Assembly: GCA_009691725.1 (NCBI GenBank)
Contig: SIAP01000002.1
Coordinates: 80,422-144,421, forward strand
Direction of reading: 5' to 3'
Source: Phycisphaerales bacterium
GTDB taxonomy: Bacteria; Planctomycetota; Phycisphaerae; Phycisphaerales; SM1A02
DNA: 64,000 nucleotides
In this document: piece after piece, positions 28,799 through 37,789 of the stretch
Layout: every line of letters begins with the position of its first letter
Numbering within the stretch: position 1 is the stretch's first letter
The notes under the pieces: model-generated
Told to the model about the DNA's origin: nothing
Database searches by the model: none
What the model saw: only the letters and a program-made list of their open reading frames with translations
Translations under genes and position numbers: made by a program

Positions 28799-30351
28799 TC
28801 ACTGCTCCACGCGTCCTCATGCTCGGCTGGGAGTTTCCTCCATTCATCACTGGTGGACTTGGCACGGCCTGCCATGGGCTCACACGCGGGCTGACGAACG
28901 CAGGATGCGACATCACGTTTGCTCTGCCGCGATCGATTGATCCATCGCACTCCTCTCATGTTCGATTGCTCTCACCGACGAGCGAGATTGTTGACAGCAG
29001 CACGTGGGTTTCCCCTCCCGAAGGAACGATTACCGAGTCCACGATTGCGACGGGCGAGAGCGAAGTGACCGAAGTGATCGAGCGGGCGCGGTTGCGTACT
29101 GAATTGTTGCAACGAGGGACTCCGGAGCGCATCAAGATCCTGGACCTTCCATCATTGATGCAGAGCGCGTACGCGTCGGGTGGTGTGCGCAGTCGAGTCA
29201 TCGGGTACGCACGAACTGTGTTGGAGTCAATCGATCCAACGACCGCATCCTTGGACGACCAACAGTTCGAGGACTACATCGAGCGTTACACACGAACCGT
29301 CGAGTCAACAATGTTCCCGGACGCTATCGCAGTCCATCGCGCGTTGCCTGAAGCCGGGGTCCCTTCGTCATCGAACAATCATTCCCAGCAGGTCATCGGC
29401 GGATACGACGGCGATCTCATCCTCGCGTCTGAGCGGTATGCGCACTTCTGTGTCCGTGCTGCGAAACACTTGGATTTCGATGTGATCCATGCGCATGACT
29501 GGCTGACCTATCCCGCAGGCATCGCGTTGGCGAGATTGACTGGTCGCCCACTCGTCGTCCATGTTCATGCGACCGAGTTTGATCGCTCTGGCGATCATGT
29601 CAATCAACCCGTGTACAACATCGAACGGCGCGGAATGCATGCTGCGGTGCGTGTGCTGGCGGTGAGCATGCTGACACGCAATCTGCTCGTCAACCGATAT
29701 GGCGTCCCGGCAGACAAGATCGATGTGGTCTACAACGGGGTTGACCTCGAACCCTCTGCGTATGGGATCAAACGCATCGAGCGCTCGGAGCGCATCGTGT
29801 TGTACTTCGGTCGAATCACCATGCAGAAGGGCCCCGAGTATTTCGTTCGCGCTGCGAAACGTGTGCTCGAGGTTGAGAAGAATGTGCGATTCGTGGTTGC
29901 GGGATCTGGTGATCAAGCCGCCACGATGATCGAGATGGCTGCTGCGATGGGGATCGGCGGCCGGATGACTTTCACCGGCTTCCTGCGCGGAAAGGACATC
30001 CAGCGCGTCTTTGCATTGGCTGATCTCTATGTGATGCCGAGCGTGTCAGAGCCCTTTGGGATCGCCCCGCTCGAAGCGATGGGGCATCGCGTGCCAGTCA
30101 TCATCAGCAGAAACTCTGGCGTGTCGGAGGTGCTGACCCATGCGCTCAAGGTGAATTTCTGGGATGTCGATGAGATCGCCAACAAGATTGTTGCGGTCCT
30201 GCGTCATCCGCCACTCCGCGCAGAGTTACGCGACCGCGGACTCTTCGAGGTGCGCGGCATCACCTGGGACGGCGCCGCGACGCGCTGCTTGGAGAGTTAT
30301 CGCAAGGCGATTGCAGTGGTTGGGAAGACCTCGGGTCGCACCAGATATTAA
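28795..30351 (+). CDS. GT4-family glycosyltransferase (glycogen-synthase-like)
   Basis: A 518-residue GT-B enzyme. The N-terminus VLMLGWEFPPFITGGLGTACHGL is the sugar-nucleotide/acceptor loop typical of bacterial glycogen-synthase-like GT4/GT5 enzymes, and the middle carries DVIHAHDWLTYPAG. The donor-binding half has VVYNGVDLE, YFGRITMQKGPEYFVRAA and the E-x7-E motif in SEPFGIAPLEAMGH. Residues about 60-170 form an insertion with predicted helices. It could make glycogen, another glucan or a glycoconjugate. The start is taken as TTG overlapping the preceding stop; the next ATG would remove the start of the beta strand before GWEFPP. Confidence 0.88.
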   Translation: MITAPRVLMLGWEFPPFITGGLGTACHGLTRGLTNAGCDITFALPRSIDPSHSSHVRLLSPTSEIVDSSTWVSPPEGTITESTIATGESEVTEVIERARLRTELLQRGTPERIKILDLPSLMQSAYASGGVRSRVIGYARTVLESIDPTTASLDDQQFEDYIERYTRTVESTMFPDAIAVHRALPEAGVPSSSNNHSQQVIGGYDGDLILASERYAHFCVRAAKHLDFDVIHAHDWLTYPAGIALARLTGRPLVVHVHATEFDRSGDHVNQPVYNIERRGMHAAVRVLAVSMLTRNLLVNRYGVPADKIDVVYNGVDLEPSAYGIKRIERSERIVLYFGRITMQKGPEYFVRAAKRVLEVEKNVRFVVAGSGDQAATMIEMAAAMGIGGRMTFTGFLRGKDIQRVFALADLYVMPSVSEPFGIAPLEAMGHRVPVIISRNSGVSEVLTHALKVNFWDVDEIANKIVAVLRHPPLRAELRDRGLFEVRGITWDGAATRCLESYRKAIAVVGKTSGRTRY

Positions 30352-30360
30352 GTTCGCGCG

Positions 30361-30418
30361 TGGCCCGCGGTGGCGCACGGTGGCGCACGGTGGCGCACGT
30401 GGCGCACGCGGCGCACGT
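30361..30418 (+). repeat. 9-10-bp tandem repeat between GT4 gene and putA
   Basis: Five imperfect copies of TGGCGCACG(G), the first three in exact 10-bp register (30371, 30381, 30391) and two more of 9 bp. It lies in a non-coding gap 60 bp before the putA start and could affect its leader. Confidence 0.8.
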
Positions 30419-30477
30419 GACAGTTGATTCTCCGCCTCGAACCGCACAGCACCTGCGTTCCTATACTCGCCGATTCA

Positions 30478-33400
30478 ATGGGACTCTTTACTCGATCCAA
30501 ATCGGCGGCGAAATCGACCGCTCGAACGCAGGCAGCTCCCCTTCCCTCCACGCTCACGCGGGATGATGGGCCACCGACTCCCCTCTGCGGCGATCCCTCG
30601 TTGGAGTCTGCCGCACAATCCGCAGCGCGTGCAATCCTGGATGCCGCGCGCAGTGATCGCACGGGTTTCATGAGTGCTGCATTCTGGTCGGACAAGTTGA
30701 TGGCGTGGTCAATGAAGGACCCGGAATTCAAGGTTCAACTCTTTCATTTCGTCGATTGCTTCCCCGCGCTGAAATCATCCGATGCGATCTACGAACATCT
30801 CGTCGACTTCATGTCCAAGCCAGGACTCAAAGTCCCCCCAGGACTCGACATTGGACTCCGCGCGGGCGGGCTCGCCAAGGGACTCGTCGCCAAGACCATG
30901 GCAAGTCAGATTGAGTCGATGGCGAGCAAATTCATCGCAGGAACAGATGCGCAGAGCGCGCTTCCAACACTGCAGAAACTCTGGACCAACGGGATGGCAT
31001 TCAGTGTCGACTTGCTTGGCGAGGCGTGCTTGAGCGATGAAGAGGCGCACATGTACCGAGGCAAGTACCTCAATCTCATCGCACAGCTTCCAGGCGCGGT
31101 TGCGCTGTGGACTCCAAACCCGACGCTTGAAAGCAATCACCTTGGTGCAATTCCACGCACCAATGTCTCCATCAAGATTTCATCTCTGTTCGCACGAACC
31201 GACCCGATTGATTTTTCTGGATCGCTCGCCGAGCTCATCGACGCACTCACCCCAATCCTGCAGAGCGCACACGCCCATGGTGTCTTCGTCAACTTTGACA
31301 TGGAGCATCACGCCTTCAAGGACCTCACGCTTGAACTCTTCATGCAGTGTTGCGAGCGTGTTCCCTTCCACGCTGGTCTGGCAATGCAGGCGTACTTGCG
31401 ATCCGGCGAGGCAGATGCGCAGCGCATCATCGAATGGACCAAGCGCACGGGACGTGTCGTCACAGTCCGACTCGTCAAGGGTGCATACTGGGACTCTGAA
31501 ACGATTCATGCGGAGCAATGTGGCTGGCCCGTCCCCGTCTGGGGAAGCAAGCGCGACACCGATGCATGCTTCGAGCGGATGGCGCAGCGGTTCATCGCGT
31601 CGACTCCCCATCGCGTTGGCATTGGCGGAGTCACACTCGCACTGGGATCACACAACGCACGATCGATCGGCGCAGCGCTCGCCATGAACCAACGCGCCGG
31701 ACTTCCTCCGGCTGCACTCGAGCTGCAGATGCTGCACGGCATGGGCGACGCGTTGAAAACTGCTGCAATTGCACAGGGACTGCGGGTGCGCGAGTACCTG
31801 CCCGTCGGCGAGATGATCCCCGGAATGGCGTATCTCGTGCGGCGACTCTTGGAAAACACGAGCAACGAGAGTTGGCTGCGCAGTGGATTCTCCCAGGGAG
31901 TGGACTCTTCAGTGCTTGTTGCGAGCCCGCACCGAGCAACTGGCGCAGGCTCATGCAGCGACGACGGGCTCACGCGCCTCACGCAGGGACCACAACGCCA
32001 TGCGCTCAGCCGCACGCATCCAGAGATTGCAGATGGCAGTCCTTTTTTTACGGAGTCGCTGAGGGATTTCTCGAATCGTGGAGAGCGCGATGCCTTTGCG
32101 GCCGCAGTCACGCACGCTCGGGTGCCGCCCGTTGCCAACGACACCACAGTCGACGAAGCGTTGCGCATGGTCGATCGTCTGCACCGAGCATTCCCCGCAT
32201 GGCGCGATCGATCCGTGACTGACCGTGCGAGTGTGCTCGTACGGGCGGCCAGTGCGATGCGCACTCGACGAGATGAACTCTGCGGCATCATCATTCGCGA
32301 GGCAGGCAAGACATGGCGCGAAGCAGACGGAGATGTGTGCGAAGCGATTGACTTCTGCGAGTATTACGCGCGTGAGAGTGCTCACCTCTTTGACCCCAAG
32401 CGACTCGGTGCATTCACGGGCGAACTCAACGAGGAATGGTTTCAGCCGCGCGGAGTCGCTGTCGTCATCAGTCCATGGAATTTTCCACTGGCGATTTGCT
32501 GCGGGATGACCGTTGCGGCACTGGTCACTGGAAACACAGTCATCGTCAAGCCTGCAGAGCAAACGCCTGGCATCGCCAAGGTGCTGTGTGAGATCCTGTG
32601 GAGCGCCGGCGCTCCGCAGGACGCGCTCGCATTCTGCCCGGGCATCGGCGAGACCGTTGGCGCTGCACTCGTGCGCCACCCACATGTCGCGCTCATTGCA
32701 TTCACAGGATCGAAGGGTGTCGGACTCGACATCCTTGAAGCATCGGGTCGCACGCCGTCGAATCAGGAATTCGTCAAGAAAGTGGTCTGCGAAATGGGTG
32801 GCAAGAATGCGATCATCGTCGACGAAAGCGCTGATCTCGACGAAGCGGTTCTTGCAGTGCGGCAGTCCGCATTCGGATTCGCAGGGCAAAAGTGCTCTGC
32901 GTGCAGTCGTGTGATCGTTGTCGGCAGTGCACATGATGGATTCCTCCACCGTCTCATCGAAGCCACGCGCACGCTGACGGTGGGCGACCCGCTCCTGCCG
33001 TCAACGGACATTGGTCCAGTCATCGATCGCGACGCCGCCGAGAAAATCCGCCATTATGTCGCCGTCGGTGCAGGGGAAGGAAAACTCGAAATCACTCTCC
33101 CGATCCCTGATGGTCTCGAGGATCGCGTGGGGAAACCATTCGTCGGACCCACGATCATCTCGGGAATTCGTCCAGACCATCGCCTCGCCAATGAAGAGAT
33201 CTTTGGACCGGTTCTTGCTGTGATTCACGTGCCCACGTTCGACGAGGCGCTGCGCGTCGCCAATGCGACGCACTACAAGTTGACAGGCGGTCTCTTCACA
33301 CGTCGACCCTCTCATTTGGCACGGGCGCGCCGCGAGTATCGCGTCGGAAATCTCTATCTCAATCGCGCCATCACGGGTGCGCTTGTGGGACGCCAACCAT

Positions 33401-33528
33401 TCGGCGGATTTGGCATGAGCGGTGTTGGCAGCAAAGCGGGCGGAGCTCACTACCTCTTGCAATTCGTCGAACCCCGAACGGTCTGCGAAAACACCATGCG
33501 CCGCGGCTTTGCGCCTGGTCTTGAGTGA
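30478..33528 (+). CDS. putA: Bifunctional proline dehydrogenase / glutamate-semialdehyde dehydrogenase PutA
   Basis: Oxidises proline to glutamate: an FAD proline dehydrogenase domain followed by an NAD-dependent P5C/aldehyde dehydrogenase domain, with substrate channelling between them. PRODH motifs are TVRLVKGAYWDSE and REYLPVGEMIPGMAYLVRRLLENT. The ALDH half has PWNFPLAI, FTGSKGVG, EMGGKN (Glu772) and GQKCSACSR (catalytic Cys806). At 1016 residues it lacks the N-terminal ribbon-helix-helix repressor domain of E. coli PutA. Start ATG at 30478 chosen; 18 codons more are open upstream but cover the repeat-flanked leader. No close partner gene; flanked on both sides by tandem repeats. Confidence 0.93.
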   Translation: MGLFTRSKSAAKSTARTQAAPLPSTLTRDDGPPTPLCGDPSLESAAQSAARAILDAARSDRTGFMSAAFWSDKLMAWSMKDPEFKVQLFHFVDCFPALKSSDAIYEHLVDFMSKPGLKVPPGLDIGLRAGGLAKGLVAKTMASQIESMASKFIAGTDAQSALPTLQKLWTNGMAFSVDLLGEACLSDEEAHMYRGKYLNLIAQLPGAVALWTPNPTLESNHLGAIPRTNVSIKISSLFARTDPIDFSGSLAELIDALTPILQSAHAHGVFVNFDMEHHAFKDLTLELFMQCCERVPFHAGLAMQAYLRSGEADAQRIIEWTKRTGRVVTVRLVKGAYWDSETIHAEQCGWPVPVWGSKRDTDACFERMAQRFIASTPHRVGIGGVTLALGSHNARSIGAALAMNQRAGLPPAALELQMLHGMGDALKTAAIAQGLRVREYLPVGEMIPGMAYLVRRLLENTSNESWLRSGFSQGVDSSVLVASPHRATGAGSCSDDGLTRLTQGPQRHALSRTHPEIADGSPFFTESLRDFSNRGERDAFAAAVTHARVPPVANDTTVDEALRMVDRLHRAFPAWRDRSVTDRASVLVRAASAMRTRRDELCGIIIREAGKTWREADGDVCEAIDFCEYYARESAHLFDPKRLGAFTGELNEEWFQPRGVAVVISPWNFPLAICCGMTVAALVTGNTVIVKPAEQTPGIAKVLCEILWSAGAPQDALAFCPGIGETVGAALVRHPHVALIAFTGSKGVGLDILEASGRTPSNQEFVKKVVCEMGGKNAIIVDESADLDEAVLAVRQSAFGFAGQKCSACSRVIVVGSAHDGFLHRLIEATRTLTVGDPLLPSTDIGPVIDRDAAEKIRHYVAVGAGEGKLEITLPIPDGLEDRVGKPFVGPTIISGIRPDHRLANEEIFGPVLAVIHVPTFDEALRVANATHYKLTGGLFTRRPSHLARARREYRVGNLYLNRAITGALVGRQPFGGFGMSGVGSKAGGAHYLLQFVEPRTVCENTMRRGFAPGLE

Positions 33529-33557
33529 CCATCGCCCCTGCCCCGATCGCGTGCCCC

Positions 33558-33613
33558 GCCTCGCCCGTGCCGCCTCGCCCGTGCCGCCTCGCCCGTGCCG
33601 CCTCGCCCGTGCC
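33558..33613 (+). repeat. 14-bp minisatellite-like array downstream of putA
   Basis: Four perfect tandem copies of GCCTCGCCCGTGCC followed by a partial fifth. It is in the 199-bp non-coding gap between convergent putA and comM. Confidence 0.95.
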
Positions 33614-33670
33614 GCCTCGCGTGCGCTGGAGAACTGTGCCTCGAAGGCGGCGGCCGCTTCCCAAATGAAT

Positions 33671-33725
33671 CCCCGCTTGAACCCCGCTTGAACCCCGCTT
33701 GAACCCCGCTTGAACCCCGCTTGAA
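33671..33725 (+). repeat. 11-bp minisatellite-like array before the comM stop
   Basis: Five perfect tandem copies of CCCCGCTTGAA, ending three bases before the comM stop codon. It is the second distinct array in the same short gap. Confidence 0.95.
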
Positions 33726-33727
33726 CC

Positions 33728-35338
33728 CTATCGCGATCCCAGCGTGCGATACTGGATCGCCTCGGCGACACACGCTCCGCTGACATCGCGGTCTCCCGCA
33801 AGATCGGCAATCGTGCGCGCAACTCTGCGAATCTTGTCGTACGCGCGCGCGCTCAATCCCAGCGCATCAAGCCCATCGGTCAGCAAGTCTGCTCCGGCTC
33901 CGTCGAGAGTGCAATGGCGATCCAGAACTTCCACGGCGAGCCTCGCATTGGGGGTACTGCCTTGACGCAATCTCGACCGCTCCCGAGCGAGCAGCACTTG
34001 TTCGGCCATCGAAGCGCTTTCGCCACTGGGCTTGAGCCGTGCGAGGTCACGCGCACTGACGCGACGAACTTCAACATGCAGATCGATTCGATCGAGAATC
34101 GGACCCGACACACGCCCGAGGTACTCCGACATCGCCCGCGCACCGCGTGGGCCCGCGCCGCGATCACCCTTTGATGTTGGATTCATCGCCGCCACGAGCA
34201 TCGCCATCGCCGGCCATCGCACTGACCCACTTGCACGCGCAATGGAGACTTCTCCTCCCTCGAGCGGTTCACGCAAAGCCTCAAGCACATCCCGCCGAAA
34301 CTCGGGGAGTTCATCCAGGAAGAGCACCCCATGATGGGCAAGCGTGACTTCGCCCGGTCGACCATGTGGACCGCCTCCGACGATTGCCGTCGCACTCGCT
34401 CCATGGTGTGGAGCGCGAATCGGTCTGGCAATGTTCAATCGACCAGGCACAGAGCGACTGCTCACCTGCCGCCCATCTCGTGCGCCTGCGAGTCCAGCAC
34501 CTGCGAGTCCAGCGCGAGCGAGTTCCACTCCAGCGCATGAACTGATGCGCATGACTTCGAGCGCCTCTTCGGCTTCCAGTGGCGGCAAGATCCCTGCAAG
34601 CGCGCGCACCAACATCGTCTTGCCGCACCCAGCTGGTCCAAGAAGCAATGCGTTGTGACCGCCAGCAGCTGCGATCAACATCGCCCGTTTGGCGACAGTC
34701 TGTCCCTTGATATCTCGAAAGTCCACGATGGTCAGCCCCAGTCGTGAGTGTTCCCCTGCATCTGGTTGGTGCTCACTGGGAGTTTCCATTTGCTCGTCCT
34801 CACTCGGTGTCCACTCGCCTCGGAAGTACTCGACGACCTCGGTCAGCGTGCGTGCGCCCACCGCGTGAACCCCTGGAACCATCGCCGCTTCGAGAGCATT
34901 TTCGATTGGAACGATGATCCCCCTCCCTTGCGAGCGGGCCAAGAGCGCGGCACTCACCGCTCCACGAATGGGTCGAAGTCGACCGTCGAGCGCAAGTTCT
35001 CCTGCAATGAGCCAACCATCGGAGGCACGTGCCTCGGCGCGCTTCGGTTCCGCCGTGCCAGCGGCGAAGAGCAAACCCATCGCGATTGGCAGGTCGTAGA
35101 CCGCGCCTTCCTTGCGCGTTCCTGCTGGCGCGAGATTGACGACCACGTGGTGCCTGGGAACTTCGAAACCAGACGCCTCAATCGCGCGACGCACTCGCTC
35201 GACCGACTCGCGAATTGCCGCGTCCGGCAACCCCACCACGCAAATCTGCGGCAATCCATGCTCGGATAGATGAACCTCCACTTCGCACGAGAGAGCGTCA
35301 ATGCCACGAAGCATGAATGCGTGAACCAATGCGTGCAC
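33728..35338 (-). CDS. comM: YifB/ComM family Mg-chelatase-like AAA+ ATPase
   Basis: A 536-residue AAA+ protein; ComM is a DNA helicase that extends branch migration during natural transformation. N-terminal ChlI domain: EVEVHLSEHGLPQICVVGLPDAAIRES, ERVRRAIEASGFEVP, NLAPAGTRKEGAVYDLPIA. Walker A is GPAGCGKT, with PIRAPHHGAS, HGVLFLDELPEF (Walker B) and a C-terminal Mg_chelatase_C domain (SARAYDKIRRVARTIADL). It carries a short repeated linker (LARAGLAGAGLAGA) from near-identical 15-bp units at about 34480-34520. The start is GTG. It overlaps no neighbour but shares its upstream region with the TauE/SafE gene, divergently. Confidence 0.93.
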   Translation of the reverse strand: MHALVHAFMLRGIDALSCEVEVHLSEHGLPQICVVGLPDAAIRESVERVRRAIEASGFEVPRHHVVVNLAPAGTRKEGAVYDLPIAMGLLFAAGTAEPKRAEARASDGWLIAGELALDGRLRPIRGAVSAALLARSQGRGIIVPIENALEAAMVPGVHAVGARTLTEVVEYFRGEWTPSEDEQMETPSEHQPDAGEHSRLGLTIVDFRDIKGQTVAKRAMLIAAAGGHNALLLGPAGCGKTMLVRALAGILPPLEAEEALEVMRISSCAGVELARAGLAGAGLAGARDGRQVSSRSVPGRLNIARPIRAPHHGASATAIVGGGPHGRPGEVTLAHHGVLFLDELPEFRRDVLEALREPLEGGEVSIARASGSVRWPAMAMLVAAMNPTSKGDRGAGPRGARAMSEYLGRVSGPILDRIDLHVEVRRVSARDLARLKPSGESASMAEQVLLARERSRLRQGSTPNARLAVEVLDRHCTLDGAGADLLTDGLDALGLSARAYDKIRRVARTIADLAGDRDVSGACVAEAIQYRTLGSR

Positions 35339-35415
35339 GCCGCAAACCTACTCCGCCGCGCACCTGCTTCGCCAAACGCTCCCATTTTTCTCTATCGTTG
35401 TTCGAGAACTTCTCT

Positions 35416-36228
35416 ATGGACTCCTCCACGCTATTCATTTCGATCGTCATTGGCTCCGTTGGAGGTCTCTTCGGCGGACTCTTTGGAATCGGTGGAGGCA
35501 TCATCATCATTCCTCTCCTGACGATGGCGCAGGGCAGTAACCCGCATCTGTATCAGGCGGCGAGTCTGGTCGCAGCACTCGGAGTCAGCCTCGGCAGTAT
35601 CCCTCGACACATCCGCGCCAAGGCCATCCGATGGACATTCGCCTGGCGGACGATTCCATTGTCCATCGTCGCAGTTGGCATTGGCGTGTGGATTTCGAAC
35701 AGCCTGCACGATCCGCTCTGGCTCGAACGACTCTTCGCACTCTTCTTGATGTACGTGGCAGTGGCGGAGTTGATTCGTCGCTTCGGCGCGCACCCGGAAC
35801 ACGACGGCGGACTCGAGAAACCAGAGCGAACCGGATGGGGCATCGCAGGAATCGTCGGAACAATGATGGGGTTGCTTGCAGGATTGCTCGGCATCGGCGG
35901 TGGCGTGATCGCAGTGCCACTCATGCGGGTTGTGAATCGGTTTCCGCTGCGCGTGACGATTGCCACGAGCGCATTCATGATTCTGCCCACGGTCATTGCC
36001 GGAGTCGTCCTCAAATACTCCACACTCGCCTCGGTGCGCACACCCGCTGGCGATCTGATTTCGCTGACGGAGGCGTTGTGGCTCGCAGGCGCGCTCGCTC
36101 CGGGCGCAGTCGTGGGGGCGATGATCGGCGCCGCGCTTGTGCACAAACTTCCGCAGCGACAACTTGCGATTGCGTTCGCGCTGCTTTGTGCGTTCCTCTC
36201 CATTCGCATGATTGGTATCGGCGGATAG
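35416..36228 (+). CDS. TauE/SafE-type (sulfite/organosulfur) membrane permease
   Basis: A 270-residue integral membrane protein with two homologous halves, each starting with the family motif GLFGIGGGIIIIPLL (about 21-35) and GLLGIGGGVIAVPLM (about 155-169). About eight transmembrane helices are visible. TauE/SafE proteins export or import sulfite, sulfoacetate and similar anions; the substrate here is unknown. I chose MDSSTLF as start because the upstream in-frame codons encode Arg/Pro-rich sequence that overlaps the comM start region. Confidence 0.88.
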   Translation: MDSSTLFISIVIGSVGGLFGGLFGIGGGIIIIPLLTMAQGSNPHLYQAASLVAALGVSLGSIPRHIRAKAIRWTFAWRTIPLSIVAVGIGVWISNSLHDPLWLERLFALFLMYVAVAELIRRFGAHPEHDGGLEKPERTGWGIAGIVGTMMGLLAGLLGIGGGVIAVPLMRVVNRFPLRVTIATSAFMILPTVIAGVVLKYSTLASVRTPAGDLISLTEALWLAGALAPGAVVGAMIGAALVHKLPQRQLAIAFALLCAFLSIRMIGIGG

Positions 36229-36275
36229 AGTTGCTCATGCCACACACCGAATTGATTCACGCTTGAGACTCACCC

Positions 36276-37034
36276 ATGAATCCACAGACACCTGACATCG
36301 TGGATCCATTTCCCCACCGAGCGCGCTGGCGAAGGAAGGCTGTGTTCATCCTCGGCGCGCTGTGGATCACTATCCCGCCGCTGATGGGATTCTGGTTGAT
36401 CGCAAGACTCGGTGTGGTTGGAGAGTGGTTGCGCGCACGACCCGACGAGGGATTCTTTGTGTTCATCGCCGTGTTTGCCTGCACTTCGGGCGTCGGACTG
36501 CTTCCCACTTACGCGCAAGCGATCCTTGGCGGGTGGGTCTTTGGCGTGGCGATGGGTTCGACTGGTGCGATGTTCGGATTGATGGGTGGTGCGGTCATTG
36601 GCTTCACCATCGCGAAGTTGCTCAGCGGTCATGCAATCATCGCACTCGTTGATCGCAATGCGCGTGGCGCAGTGATTCGCAAAGCACTCGTCGAGTCAAG
36701 TCAGTGGCGGACGTTTCTGCTGATTCTGCTCTTGCGCCTTCCACCAAACTCGCCATTCGCCATTGCAAATCTCGCGATGGGTGCGGCAGGCGTGCGGGCA
36801 CTCCCGTTGCTTGCTGGGACTGCGATCGGCATGCTTCCGCGCACGATTGTCACATGTGCTGCGGCAGCAACGGCGGCCTCGACAGGCGCGAAGGACATTC
36901 AGCAACTCGTCGATGAGAAGGGTTGGATCGGAGTTGGGATCGGTTTCGCCATCCTCCTCGTCGTGATGATCATCATCTCTGCCGTCGCACGAAAAGCCCT
37001 CCGTCATGCGGGGTTGCTCGATGCGACGAAGTGA
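36276..37034 (+). CDS. TVP38/TMEM64-family (VTT domain) membrane protein
   Basis: A 252-residue protein with about six hydrophobic helices. The VTT/SNARE-associated domain is seen in TYAQAILGGWVFGVAMGSTGAMFGLMGGAVIGFTIAKLL and in FLLILLLRLPPNSPFAIANLAMGAAGV. Relatives (DedA, TVP38) are membrane transporters or lipid flippases. It follows the TauE/SafE gene by 47 bp and may be co-transcribed. The substrate is not predictable. Confidence 0.86.
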   Translation: MNPQTPDIVDPFPHRARWRRKAVFILGALWITIPPLMGFWLIARLGVVGEWLRARPDEGFFVFIAVFACTSGVGLLPTYAQAILGGWVFGVAMGSTGAMFGLMGGAVIGFTIAKLLSGHAIIALVDRNARGAVIRKALVESSQWRTFLLILLLRLPPNSPFAIANLAMGAAGVRALPLLAGTAIGMLPRTIVTCAAAATAASTGAKDIQQLVDEKGWIGVGIGFAILLVVMIIISAVARKALRHAGLLDATK

Positions 37035-37149
37035 TGTGGGGGCGCGCCGGGAACCGTCACAGCTTTTCGACGAGCATTCGCCCAGCATTCAGCCAGCATT
37101 ACCGCCAGCCAGGACAATGCGACTGCGATGACCCGAGCACGAGTCGCGC

Positions 37150-37782
37150 CTACGGCGATTGCAGTTTCGAAGGCACTGATGCTGGCGACTTCACAGATGA
37201 TCCGCCAACCGACCCACCAACCGACCCACCAGCCGACGGCCTTTGGCGTGAGGTCCGTGGGCCAGACTCTGTCGCGCTGGGCGATTCGAGTCCGTTTGAG
37301 TTCGCGTCTGCCGGAGGTAGCAGTGCCGTCGGCGCTGTCCCCGCACCATCACCGCCAGCATCACCCCGCGCACGCTGCGCGAGTCGCGCATCAATCTCAC
37401 CAAAGAAGTGATCGCACTGCGACCAGAAGTTGGGACTGACGAGACCGCTGCGTGCGTGCATCGACACTTTTGGAACTCGATCATCGCTTTCAATGCGTAC
37501 CGAAAATGTCCAGTTTTCGTGCTGTCGTTCAAGCGCAGCACCCGGCGGCGCGTGGTCGCGTTTCAATTCACGATAGATCTCAATCCTGCCCTGAGATTCA
37601 TCGACGAAGACGCCATTCTCACAGACGAACCAATCGTTGTATTGAGGATGCCGTGCAGCATCGAGCGTCGCCTGCCAGAGTGCATCGTGCGAGACACCGG
37701 GGTAATCGCGCGAAGTCGTGGAGCATCCAGTTGTCACCATCGCACAGATGAGTGCGACAATGACCCCACACGTGCGTTCCAT
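37150..37782 (-). CDS. Putative secreted lipoprotein, unknown function
   Basis: A 210-residue protein starting MERTCGVIVALICAMVTTGCSTTS: a signal peptide ending at a likely lipidated Cys, although TTGC is a weak lipobox because Leu/Val is missing at -3. The mature part has YRELKRDHAPPGAALERQHENWTFSVRIESDD and a low-complexity tail with three GGSV units from a 12-bp repeat at about 37199-37240. I do not recognise the family. It is 7 bp downstream of yebC and ends the minus-strand operon. An upstream in-frame start would overlap yebC. Confidence 0.68.
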   Translation of the reverse strand: MERTCGVIVALICAMVTTGCSTTSRDYPGVSHDALWQATLDAARHPQYNDWFVCENGVFVDESQGRIEIYRELKRDHAPPGAALERQHENWTFSVRIESDDRVPKVSMHARSGLVSPNFWSQCDHFFGEIDARLAQRARGDAGGDGAGTAPTALLPPADANSNGLESPSATESGPRTSRQRPSAGGSVGGSVGGSSVKSPASVPSKLQSP

Positions 37783-37789
37783 CACTGCG

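Noticed and set aside
30424..30467. Promoter for putA (TTGATT ... TATACT)
   Set aside because: The -10 box is good but the TTGATT lies about 32 bp upstream, too far to act as its -35 element.
33558..33725. Possible CRISPR array
   Set aside because: The units are 14 and 11 bp in direct contact with no spacers and no cas genes are present.
35317..35415. Longer N-terminus for the TauE/SafE permease
   Set aside because: The additional 33 residues are Arg/Pro-rich, unlike a membrane protein N-terminus, and overlap the comM start.
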